Assembly (NCBI RefSeq): GCF_003144195.1
Contig: NW_020290027.1
Span: 124,001 to 188,000, forward strand
Direction: 5' to 3'
Origin: Ceraceosorus guamensis
Taxonomy: Eukaryota > Basidiomycota > Exobasidiomycetes > Ceraceosorales > Ceraceosoraceae
Length of the DNA stretch: 64,000 nt
Shown here piece by piece: positions 12,684 through 23,129 of this stretch (positions are counted from its first letter, which is position 1; each line of letters opens with the position of its first letter). The notes under the pieces are model-generated. The model searched no databases. It was not told where the DNA came from and was given only the letters and a program-made list of their open reading frames with translations. Made by a program: the position numbers and the translations under genes.

Positions 12684-13372
12684 GTGCAGCTTTGCCCCCA
12701 GCACGACCTTCAACTTTGCTCTGACTGGCCGCAGTATCACGCGTCTTTGGCTCGAATTGACAATCCATCTGCAGAACGAGACCGGGGCTGCTCCCCGCTC
12801 CTTACTTTGTGTCTTTTGGCATCCTCTCCCTCTCCACCAGGGATTCCAAAATGTTTTCCGAATGCATAGAATAATGATCTGCTGCGTCCTTTTGCGCGCG
12901 TGAGGATGCCCCAGCAATGGATGTGAACCGGACAGGGAGTGCAGCCTGTCGCTTTGAGTCGTTCCACACGTTGTAGGAGTGTGTAGGAAACAGCGTCAGG
13001 TCAGAGAAGCTTTGCGCAGATCAGACAAGTTGTGATCAGGGGGAGGGGGGGGGGTGTTCATTCAAGATTCATGCCTGAGATTCACGATTGCAACGCAGCT
13101 CCGTTCAGCAGTCACGTGCGAGCAGTGTAGCGTTCGCTGCATAAATGAGCACTCACTGACTTCGTCTGCGCACAGACCAGCGTGAATCCACTATTGCACC
13201 CCCCGTCACCCAACATTCACATTCACGATTGCACCACCCTAACCCCTCTGACAAGGATGCGATGTGTCGTGTGCAGTTCGCCCCTGCAGATTATCCATTC
13301 GCCTCTGGATGCAGACGTACTACACCTTGGGGAGACGAGGGCGCAAAGCAGTTTTAGCTTGCAGGCAGCAGC
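12684..13372. other. Intergenic region between FAT1 and the ANCHR-like gene
   Basis: No gene is visible in this 0.7 kb. It contains a G-rich tract at 13039-13054, ATTCACGATT elements at 13080-13089 and 13221-13230, and a GTCACGTG site at 13111-13118. These could belong to the promoter of the downstream gene, but nothing in the sequence proves it. Confidence 0.55.
13039..13054. repeat. Interrupted poly-G tract
   Basis: Five Gs, one A and ten Gs in a row, in the non-coding stretch before the ANCHR-like gene. Runs like this are prone to length error in sequencing and to polymerase slippage. Confidence 0.85.
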
Positions 13373-14825
13373 ATGGGCAGTCTAGAAGATCGCCTTCGAG
13401 CCTTGAGGAGCGCACACGCTTCGAAAGGTGCTGCTCAGACGCGCTCATCGGGCTCAACCTCTGCTCCGCAGCCTCTATGCTCGAATGACGAGAGCAGCGC
13501 GCTCCACGCTGGAAAGAACGCGACGTCGGCAGATGCTCACGGCAACGAGCTGATGTCGCAGAGCAAGACGGGAGATGGCAATGAAGACGAGATTGAGGCT
13601 TTGATCCGACGCACGAGGGAGGAAGTCGAGCTGCGTCGACAGCATGGAGTGGAGGTGGGTCAGGATGAGGTCGAAGATGAAGATGAAGACGAAGAGGAAG
13701 CGGTCGAAGGTATCAGCGCATCAGATGAGGAATTTCATCAGCTCGAGAGAGAGTCCAAAGCGTTGTCTAGCGAAGCTCAGCAAGCTGTCAACGATCTCCG
13801 ATCTCAAGGCGTCTTGCTGAAGCCGTCGAATGAAGCACCTCAAGCACCACAAGAGGCCCGGCCCGCCTCTGGATCGGCCGGTGAGAAGCACACTGCGGGA
13901 GCAGCGTCTGCAGAAGGCTCATCAGCTGCACTAGAAAGGATGCAAAGACCTCTCCCAATGCTAGAGCGCGGTCCCGCAAGCGAGAGAGAAGAAGCAAGTC
14001 ACGACCAAGAGGGGGACTTGACTGGTCTCGAGGATGAATTGGCAGCTGCTATGGCTTCATCGCCATCGCTGGGGTCCATCAAAGCAAACTCATCAAGCCA
14101 CCTCTCGAAGCTTCCACAAGACAGTGCGCTACGTCAAGACACAGCGCCGGCAGATCTCTTGCAGCGTTTTCAGGCCTTACGAACCAAGGTCAGCGCGCCT
14201 CTGGCGTCTTCGACGCCCTCTTCCACCGCCAAAGGTCCTACATCCAACCCAGACCGAGCGCCCTCAGTCAAAGCAGCATCAGGACCATCTTGGATATTAC
14301 CAGACGTACCGCAGGATATCTTCTCTGCGCTTCCTACCGTGCCTCGCGATCCTCCTCCGGATGCTACGTCTGAGGACGTGCACCTCAGACACGGCATTGA
14401 TCCAGAAAGAGACCTGAGCAGCTTCTCCGCTCTTGCCAGACTCGACACGAAGAAGCTCTCTGCGCCTGGCACTGGGCCAAGCAAGGGTGCTGACATCAAA
14501 CAGTCAAAGCAAGGGAACGAAGAGGAGGAGGACATGGAAGGCTGGTGTTGTGAGTATTTCAAGACAACTTTTCTCTAAGTCCTGCTAATGGAAAAAGCTA
14601 GTGAGCTGATCAGCCGCGGTTCATGACTACCGCTCCTTCACTATCGAAGGTATATGCAACGAGGATGCCTCACTACAATGCGTAGGATGCGACTCTGATC
14701 CCTACTGCAGCCAATGCTGGGCGGAAGGTCATGGCCGCATGGACCGCGACGAACTGCGAGAGCACAAAACCGTGCCACTCGAACCGCGCTGGAAGCGCAA
14801 CAAGCGTCGAGCTGTGATGAGATGA
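13373..14825 (+). CDS. ANCHR/ZFYVE19-like protein with C-terminal B-box-type zinc finger
   Basis: Two exons, 13373-14549 and 14650-14825, give 450 residues. The splice rebuilds the hallmark [14 protein letters not shown], followed by [15 protein letters not shown] and a distal His, matching the B-box-like zinc finger at the C-terminus of animal ZFYVE19/ANCHR. ANCHR is an abscission-checkpoint (NoCut) regulator that binds VPS4 through MIM1 motifs. The N-terminus here has a MIM1-like stretch, LEDRLRALR (residues 4-12), and a second similar one, LLQRFQALR, lies near residues 262-270. A FYVE finger, present in animal ANCHR, is absent. The middle is acidic and low in complexity (Glu/Asp run near residues 98-112). 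The stop lies 145 bases from the stop of the convergent regulator gene. The role is inferred from the C-terminal finger plus the motifs. Confidence 0.72.
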
Positions 14826-14969
14826 TCAGTCGCTCAATTGCGTCAGACGACAAAAAGTACAACATCGTTGATGGTCAGGAGGCCGATTATAGAGTCGTGC
14901 TTACGTGGCGCTACATTGGGTATGACACTACTTTTGCATTCGCGCTTGGGTCTTGCAGCGAATCAAGGC

Positions 14970-17900
14970 TCAAAATTGCGCACCAATCTGGGGAAAGTCC
15001 CAGCCGTCCCAAGGCAAGCCGCGTGAAAGGAGGTTCAGCAACTGGCCAGCATCGTCCAGACCCGCGAAGCTCTCCGCGTCAAAATCAATGGGCGCATACG
15101 AAGCGCCAGAGTTGGGATCTTGAGCAGAAGAGTGCAACGATTCGAGCGGATAAGCGAGGGTCGCTAGACCTTGGCTGGTGTCTACCGCTGAGCGAGGATC
15201 GCCTTTGGGCGTTGTGGGAACCAGCTCGTGCAGGGAGCCTCTACCAGCGTTACGGCTGCTGTCGTCTTCCGTCTTGCTAGTCGGCAAGCGCCTTGCGCCC
15301 GTTCGAAGTCCAGGTTGCTGCCTATAATCGGCCCTCGAACCCGAGATTCGACGGTCGGACAGCAGTCTAGTCTCTTCTCCGACGAGGTCGAGCTCACCAC
15401 CATCTTCCCCATCACTGGAGCTTGTTCCTCGCGTGCGATGACCACTATCGCCATCCTCCTCTTGGCCATCTTGAACTGCACGCAGCGATCCTTTGCGCAG
15501 GGCTATGCTACCAGTAGCCACAGCAATGGCCAGATCAGCCTTGCGCAGTAGTCGACGCAGCGTGTTCAAGGGATTCGACAGCGTTTCGTGCAGTCGAGCT
15601 CCCGCAGTGAAGAGATTGGTTGCGTGCTCGAGGCTCAAAAGCGCCGCTTTAGACAAAGGATGCCCAGGACAGCGCACCACCCACAAGCTCTGCACCGCTG
15701 CTGCGGAGAACGCTGCGACCCACATGTAGTACTGTCGCAAGACAGCATAGGTATGCTGCACAAATGCCGATCGAACAAGCTCGATGATGCTGGCCCCTGC
15801 GTCGAGCACGGTGGTGATGGACTTGGCACAGGGAGAGGTGAGGGGATCCGAGTCGGATTGTCGTACCTTTGAAGCGTATGCGCTGTCGTCTTGCGTTCGA
15901 TCTAGGCGGTGCAGCTCCCTTGCGAACCAAGCCCGGTGCAGCAGCAGGAGTGACTGGTGGCAGTTGAAGACGTGGACGTGTGCTTGCAAGTCGTTGCGCA
16001 TCGCCTCGATCGTAGCAGGCCGAGAGCTGGACAACTCGGCCTCTCTCCTGGCATTGTCGCGCTCAGCCTTTGCTAGAAATGCTGCTTCGTCTTCACGACT
16101 GGGGCCATTGGGTCTCACTACCGTGGGCTGCATTTGTGGCGGCGTCGAATTCAGCCACGCACGAAATTGTGCGTCGTAGTTGAGAATATCGCTTCGAGAC
16201 GCAAGGTTACGTGAGGCTCGGGATCTTTTACGTGGCGACTTGAAATCCCCAACATTAGGCCCAATCTGGGCAACTCACCTGTACTCTGCTTTATTGGAAC
16301 ACAAGCATTGATCCAGCATGCCGCTATTGATGATGTTGATTTTGCACTTCATGGCGTGAAAGACACCATTTGCCGTGATAAAGGGATCATCCATATTCCA
16401 CTGCTGCGGCGCTTCCACGTCCATATGGTGAGCAAAGAGGGCAGGAGGTCGACAAAAGGCGATAGCTCTGAAGCAATCCAAAGACCACAGCTCCCAAAAT
16501 ACTCTGCGTCTGCGTTGGGTGAGCGGTTGTGGCAGATTCCAAGTACCGGGATCGCGGTGAAGACCCATGGCTATAGCGAGTCTCATGGCCAGGCCGCTGA
16601 TGCCCCAATAGCTCTCGACGTATCGTCCACCTCTCCTGGAATTGAGGTAGAAACCGATGAGGTGCAGCGCGATGAGCGCCTCGAGAGAAGGAGCCTCGGT
16701 AACATTGGATAGGGAGAGGGCTGCCCAGCTGTAGCTGTAGTACTCTCGACTGGCTTCGGGCTCGGCAGCAGACCGCACATCGAAGATGGTTCCTATGGAT
16801 AACACAACAAAGAGAATGGCAAGACGATGAGGATGAAGAGCTGATTGATCAGTTCGATCAACTTCTACGTTCCCCTCCAGCGCGCAAGAAACGCTTGTAT
16901 TGGCGTAGAACAAGTCGAAAATGCTCTGGTCGTACTCTTGACGACTGATGGGCTCCCACATGATCATGTTGATAAAGTAGAGGTCCGTCAGATGTTTGGC
17001 TTGCTCGCGGCTGGGCAATTTTGGCCGTAGATGTGCAATGATGGCAGAGGAAGAGTGAGGCGAACAAATGCCAGGTGTCGTCCAAGTTCCAATCATCGTC
17101 GAGCCTGGATCATCTTGCAAAGTGGCCATTCACAGTCTCCTCGGTCAGGATTTGCGCGGCCCTGACGCCCAACGGCGTTTGGTCTAACTCACTTTCGTAC
17201 GGACTCGCCACGGGCTCGCCCCGTGCTCCGAGCGCATTACCGACTGGCGGCACAGGACTGCCAGGTCGAGTATGCACGTCGGATTCTTCTTGTCTTTGAG
17301 TGTCGCGGGCGAAGTACATGCTCTGAGCGTTGGGACCGACATAATATGTCCTGCCGTCCCTCGATAGAGCAAGCGTTCCACGACCGCGGCTATCCAGAGC
17401 CTCTGGTCCAGCAGACTGGTATGAGATGGGTATCCCTCGATTTGGGCTAATGTTCGAGGTGGTGTAGGAGCTTTCGGCGCTCTCTCTGGGTTGGATGGCC
17501 GCATCAGCAAGCGAGTGTAGAGCAGCATGCTGCATACGCTCCTCATCAGCACTATATGACCCAGTCAAAGGTGGACGAGCCGACGCGTGGGAGGCAAGCG
17601 TGGTCGATTGTCGCGCATCTTGACTGTCGCCCCCGTATGCCGCAGGCCGAGCATCGCCTGTCCCGCCGACAAAGCGCTCGACCGTCTTCTCCAGCAACGC
17701 AATCCGTTGCAAGAGAGCGTCATCAGTCCTGGAAAGATATGAAGTGGATAACTTAGTGCCGACCACGCAGCAACATCTTGCCGGATGCAAAGCAGATACT
17801 AGAGTGCGTACATACTTGGCAGAAGAAGTCTTCACTTTGCGTGTCTCGAGGGTGTTGTCGGGACAAAGGTGAGCGCAATTCCTCTCTCTGCACTTGCTGC

Positions 17901-18099
17901 AAGGCCACCGCCTATCGCACTTGAACTTTAACCTTCTACACTCTGCGCAGCTCAATGTTCCATCCGCCGTAGCCCTCTTCAAAGGTGTCGACTTTGCGTT
18001 CGGGTTGGGGTTCGCGCTCGGATTCTGGTCCGAAGGTGCCGCCGCTCTCTTCTCCTCGCTTGCCCTATGTGCACCATCGAATTGCCGCTTGAGACCCAT
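14970..18099 (-). CDS. Zn(II)2Cys6 fungal transcription factor
   Basis: Predicted exons on the minus strand are 17816-18099, 17193-17728, 16279-17104 and 14970-16191, giving 955 residues. The zinc cluster CAECRRLKFKC ... CSKC ... C uses Cys51, 54, 61, 67, 70 and 79; an extra Cys75 lies in the last loop. A short coiled-coil-like segment follows (DALLQRIALLEKTVERF), as is usual for dimerising Gal4-type factors. The fungal-specific regulatory domain is recognisable from SREQAKHLTDLYF through SYWGISGLAMRLAIAMGLHRDP and RRRVFWELWSLDCFRAI. The C-terminal third is low in complexity. The joint at 17105-17192 has a perfect GTGAGT donor, but its acceptor could also be 17114. Target genes cannot be read from the sequence. 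The 3' end is convergent with the ANCHR-like gene. Confidence 0.88.
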
Positions 18100-19077
18100 G
18101 CCGCAATGCGCAACAGAGATCCGTATATGCTGTCGACCCTAGCAGCGTGCAACCAGTCACAACGATTGGCCCCGGTGTCCGATCGGTCAGCCCAAACGCA
18201 AAAGCCGCCGCACTTGAGGGCCAAAAGTCGAGTCCGACGAGACGAGTGTCGATCTTCGCTGTGCAGCTGTGCTGCTGATCCGAGTCTGCAGTTGCATAGG
18301 CCATGGGGATGATGGGCGCACGAAAAGTGGTGGAGGCTGATGCGTGCATTCTCAGCTAGCCGACCCGATGGAGCAGCGCTGGCCGATCGGAGCTGAGCTT
18401 CGGAAAGGGGTTCCTCCGTTCGCGCGGCAGGAGGCCATCCGCGTACGTCCGCGGCGAGCGGGTCCGATTCAACAATAAGAATTCACGAATCAACAACAAT
18501 CACAATAATCACGAATTTGATTTTGAGCGAAATCCCATCCACGACATGCAGACATGCACGCGACGACAAACCCTCAAACGAGGTCGAATCAAATTCAGAT
18601 TTCGTGATTATTATGTTTACGTTAATGTTGATGGTGTGCCGTTGAGATGTAAATAGATACATGAGGATGAGCGGGCGTGTGGGCTGGCTTCCGCCTCTCT
18701 AGCATCGCTACCTCATCTCAGCCACAGAACGTTCCAACCAATCACCAAACGGCAGAGCTTCGTGAACAATGGCAGCGGTCCAATCACAAGACCTGCTGCA
18801 GAGTGTCGCGTGACCAGCGTGCAAGGCGGATGAACGCGTTCATGGTGAATCTCAAGATCACGCAGCGTCCACATTGCACACCTCAAGGTCCGACAGTATT
18901 GACGATCCATGTCAGTGAAGGATCCGCGATGATGAAGTGAATGGGACAATCCTGCATCCAGAGAAACGACGAAACTGCACGTACTTGACTCTCATCTATG
19001 GGTGTGGAATTGTGCACGGCGCCACTTTGACCCGTTCGTGCAAGCACTGTGGGCGGCACGATGGTCTTGAGCCTGGA
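18100..19077. other. Intergenic region upstream of the first Zn2Cys6 factor
   Basis: About 1 kb with no supportable gene. It includes the likely promoter of the regulator (minus strand, just above 18099) and a long AT-rich imperfect inverted repeat at 18504-18612 built from the dispersed ATTCACGAAT-type motif. Confidence 0.55.
18504..18612. repeat. Imperfect inverted repeat, arms 18504-18522 and 18587-18612
   Basis: The 19-base left arm (AATAATCACGAATTTGATT) is matched in inverse orientation by the right arm except for seven extra bases in its middle. The arms are separated by 64 bases of more GC-rich DNA. Both arms contain the TCACGAA / TTCGTGA core seen elsewhere between genes. It could extrude a hairpin or simply be two inverted copies of the dispersed motif. 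Confidence 0.75.
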
Positions 19078-20608
19078 TCAATGCCAAACGTGCACTTGAC
19101 CGGATCCGTCCGAAGCAGTGGACAGCACCTCAACTCTGGTCTTGAGCGCACGAGACACGGCTCCATCGACGCACACAATAGCCGCATTGCTATCATCGGG
19201 AGCCTGGGAGTGAAAAGGGGAATGTGAATGGAGGTCGAGGCACGCGTCAGCACTTTTTACCCCTTGCAAAGCAATCACAAGAGACGCTCACAGCCGTCCA
19301 TTCGTACCCTCCAACCCTGTAATATTCGAACGCTGCCTCTCCCTTCCCAGCCTCTTCCAGCTTCGTCTCGGACGCGCCCTCGAGCGGATAAGTAAGATCC
19401 ACATGCTTTCCGCCAGAATACATTCCAACAGTCAACTCCGTCAAAGTAGTCTTTGCGAACAATGTCGGTGCGTCGTCTTTTCCGTCTCGTACTTCGTCTT
19501 GGGCTTGTCGGTACCTCGCAAGTACGGCGGGAGAGCGCAAAGGTCGGACGATCAGAAGATCCAGTTCGTCTGCTCGACGAGCTAGGTGTGCCGACTCGGC
19601 GTTCTCTAGCGGTAAGAAGGAGCCAAACGGAGCAGGAATGAATGAAGGTTCCAGCCTATCCGTGCTGAGAGCCGCGATATAGCTAAAAGGACCTTGCAAT
19701 CTCTTCTCCTTCTCATCCACCTCTCTAAATTGCCTCGAGCGAGGATCATACACTTTGACTTTGCCCGAAGTGCTTGCGTGATAGAGCTGCAGCGAGCCTC
19801 GATGCCAGATGGTAGAATTTTGAGCAGCTGCGATCTTGAACCTCTCGATGGATGGATCTTGCGCTCTCAAAGCTTCCGAATCGCGTAGGATGCAAGCATG
19901 CAGTGCGTGAGAAGTAACTATATGCGCAAGGCTATAGGCATCGCGCCTTGGCGAAACGCCTTCCGATGTGCCGGTAGGCTGTTGGGCGTCGTCGGTGATG
20001 TGCACCGCACTCAAAGTCAATGGGAGTAAAGAGCTGGAAACATCATGCGACTGCGACCGCGACTGGTGGGACTTTGCGAGAATGTAAGATGAGAGACTGT
20101 GAAGCCTCCATTTGTCCTCTTTGGCTGTGGCAGAATCACCGTCAGAAGATGTCGCATCGCGGTTGCAAGGATAGAGGGCAGCGTACAAAGCGTTGCTGGT
20201 TCCTGTAGGGACAATGATGAGTCGAATGGGGATCGAAGGCGCTTTCCATTGCAAGCTTGACACGGCAGCATCCTGTTCCACATCGTTTTGCCTGTCTTTA
20301 GGTCTAGCGGCGGGCGGAATGTACAGGCCATTCAGAAATTCCGACGTAGTCCCATCGCCTCCCAGAAGGATGACATCCAGCCCGTGCGGATTCGGACCAC
20401 CAGAGTCTTCCTGTCTAGCGTTCTGCGTCTCGCTTAGCAGTTGGGCTGCTATAGCCGTAGCATGGCCCTGACTTGCTGTGACGTGCACCTGAGCATCAAG
20501 GTTGGCGCTCTTGAGAAGCGGCAAGACTTGCTGATCCAAAAGCCTTTCCGATGTACCAGGCGCACCCGAAGCTGGATTGCGAATGATGCGAACCTTTCCC
20601 AAAGACAT
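19078..20608 (-). CDS. Diacylglycerol-kinase-fold lipid kinase (sphingoid-base kinase-like)
   Basis: Two exons, 19292-20608 and 19078-19203, give 480 residues; the 88-nt intron starts with GTGAGC and ends in CCCAG. The catalytic-domain blocks are in order: RIIRNPASG (residues 8-15) for nucleotide binding, GGDGT (83-87) with SEFLNGLY after it, and IIVPTGTSNAL (131-141). The C-terminal lobe is shown by SYIAALS, DELDLLIVRP and VDGAVSRALKTRVEV, the last encoded in exon 2. Such enzymes phosphorylate sphingoid bases, diacylglycerol or ceramide at the ATP-dependent DAGKc fold. GGDGT followed by an NGL loop fits both sphingosine-kinase and YegS/DAGK relatives, so the substrate is uncertain. There is no signal peptide. 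The gene is transcribed away from the uncharacterised gene at 21169, with 560 bases between the starts. Confidence 0.83.
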
Positions 20609-21168
20609 GATGCGACGAGCGCAGAGCGTTGAGGCTACCTACCACTCAGAGATGATGGGCGGGGTGAGAGGCGCGGCTACGAAGCCATATATGCGACGAG
20701 GACCTCGATGAAACGTCGATAAAGCTCGACGCACGACTCTCGCCTTGTGAGCCACACTCACACTGTGGCTCGTGAGCAAGACCTGCGTCAGCTTATATGA
20801 ACTCACTAACTACAATCAAAAATGGTGAATCAGAATCGTGAATTCCGAATCTTGAATGGCGTGCTGCGCGTGCGCTCACGGATGGAATGCGAACAGCGCA
20901 GATAGGCACATCGCGTGAAGCTTTGTGTGGCGGTGCAAAATGCGCAGCAGGCGACCAATTCACGCAGCTAAAAGCGTCAGATGGGGCACGCATGGTCTTG
21001 CACTCACCGCACTCACCACTCACATCTCACCATTCGATGGATGCACAGTACCCGTTGGCCCTGCACTCGTGACCTCATCTCCCGTACCAGGTCGCTCCCA
21101 ACCAAGTAAAGAAACGCGAGAGAGGGGCGGAACAGAGGACGACATCGCTCGCAAAGCAACGGTCAAGC
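20609..21168. other. Divergent promoter region
   Basis: A shared 560-base spacer between the lipid kinase (minus) and the gene starting at 21169 (plus). It contains CACTCACC/CTCACTCAC-type stretches near 21000-21030 and GAATCGTGAATT near 20832. No ORF here is convincing. Confidence 0.5.
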
Positions 21169-22889
21169 ATGGTCGATTCCACCGCCGAGCCAGTCAGCAG
21201 CTCTGCCCACGCTAGCACCTCTCCCAGAAGACCCTTCTCCCTTGCCTCAGCTTTTGAGAGCGTGCGCAACTCCATTCATTCCCAATTCCCATCCAGCGCA
21301 TCCGCTGCTCACTCACAAGGAGCTGAGGATGCAACGCAAGCCGGTACATCCGGTCTACCCGCCCCGCAACTCTCGTCCACCTCCACATCCACTCCTCCAT
21401 CAGACTGGCCGCCTCTCATCTCTGAACGCAAACTAGCAAGGTTGTTCCCCGATCATTCGACGCGCGATGCTGTGCGACAATTCTACAAGGAGAGACAGCT
21501 GGATTGGGATTGCGATGCGCAGAGTCTGGGAGAGAGGAATGAGAGCAACAGAGCTGCTGCTGCCCTGTTTGATCTGCTGGTCAGATTGGATGTGCAAGGT
21601 GCTTCGGATGCAGAGCACGAGCTTCCTGCAAGATTGGTGAGCGGATTCGAAGGCGGTTCATCGAACAGTGCGCAAAAGAGTACAACCGAGCGATCAAAGT
21701 CGACTGTGGATCGTTCAAGAGCGTGGGAAGCGCACGATGTGCTGCAAGCTATCGACAAGAAGGACGTGGAGACGTTGATGCGTATTCGAGATGCATCTTT
21801 CGACCTCTTGCTGGATGCTGGTGGAGCAACAAAGAGCGCTTCCATTTCCAGCATGCCTTTGGGATACGCCATATCTCTTGGTCCCGCTTGGGAAGGCATC
21901 GCAATCGTGCTAGTGGGCGCCATGAGCAGATTTGTAAATCAGTTGCCGGACGAGCAGGCTCAGCATCGAAGGGCTGATATCAGAGCTGGCAAACACGCGC
22001 TCAGAAAAGGCACTCTTCAGACAGACACTATCACGCAAGCGAGACTGCGAAAGCTGCGGGTTAATCTCAAATTGGCAATCGAGTGAGTCAAAGTAGAGAG
22101 CGCGCAATTCCAATACGTGCATCGTCGGCGTCCTACACTACGCATGCTCAATGTCACGATTGTCCTCCTTTCAGCCACTCCATCTCGCTCTCGCAGGTGC
22201 CTCTAGTGACTTCCTATGTTCAAGTCCTGTTCATGTCCGAGGGATCTACTTTTCTTCACGACGGCTCTCTAGCCGTGCAGAGGGCGCTCTTGCCGCACAC
22301 GCACGACTCCGCCTTATCTCCCCCCGCTCTCAACGTAGCGCGAGGAGCGGTGGAACGCTTCGTTGCTCCTCATCTACGAAGTCGAGCAGGAGCCAATTCG
22401 GGCAAGTCTTCCTCCTCAGCATCCTCAGCTGTCGCGAGCATAGCGGCGCTAGAAGATTTGATCGCCAACGCGAGTTTGGACCTCGTGCTGTTGGCCCTTT
22501 GGGATCTGGTGCTCTTGCGTCAGAGCGAGTGGGATGTACTTTCTGGCACAACCGCGCCAGCTGGTGCAAACACGAGCAACGCATCTCCCAACACCTCCAA
22601 CGCCTTGTCTCTCAATGCAGAAGAGCTTCAAGATCTTTCCGATCCTTTACCACTCTTCTTCTTTGCTAGGGATGACAGGATGACTTTGGCTTATCTGCAG
22701 CGGAGCAAATTGCTCGAAAAGGCCTTGGCTAGCTTGGATTTGAGTCGTAATGCCAGCAGCAAGAGGGAGAGGAGGGCACTGCGGATAGCTAGGAATGTGG
22801 TCCTGGCCCTGCAAGATGGAGCTAGGCGATTGAGCGCCAAGGAGAGGGAGGAGAAAGTGGCGAGAGTCTTGCAGGCTGAGGGATGCTGA
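21169..22889 (+). CDS. Uncharacterised conserved fungal protein with ankyrin-like helical region
   Basis: Exons 21169-22082 and 22175-22889 give 542 residues. The splice rebuilds NLKLAIDHSISLSQVPLVTSYVQ. The first 85 residues are Ser/Ala/Pro-rich and likely disordered. The rest looks alpha-helical, with blocks such as LFDLLVRLDVQ, HDVLQAIDKKDVETLMRIRD, PLGYAISLGPAWEGIAIVLV and GAMSRFVNQL, then ALEDLIANASLDLVLLALWD and PLFFFARDDRMTLAYLQ. I recall proteins of this pattern (paired IRD...LLL, PLxxAxxLG and YFARDDR blocks) as widespread in fungi without assigned function. The helical pairs resemble degenerate ankyrin repeats. There is no signal peptide or obvious membrane segment. I do not assign a function. 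Confidence 0.75.
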
Positions 22890-23129
22890 ATGATCAATGC
22901 TCAAGCTTCAATCCGCAAGCCAGAAAAAGGCGCGCGACGAGAAAAGGTTCGATGCCTAGTCCAAGACGATGTTCCAGGGATGTAATTTACAGCAAGATGA
23001 AGGAGTGAGTTGAGATGTATGCGTACAATTTAGCACAGAGATGCAGTGTGAATGCACTGAGGAGGATTCGTGTCCCGGAGAGAAATGCAAAGGAAAACAC
23101 ACGCTAGAAACGTTTGCATGCGTAGACGA

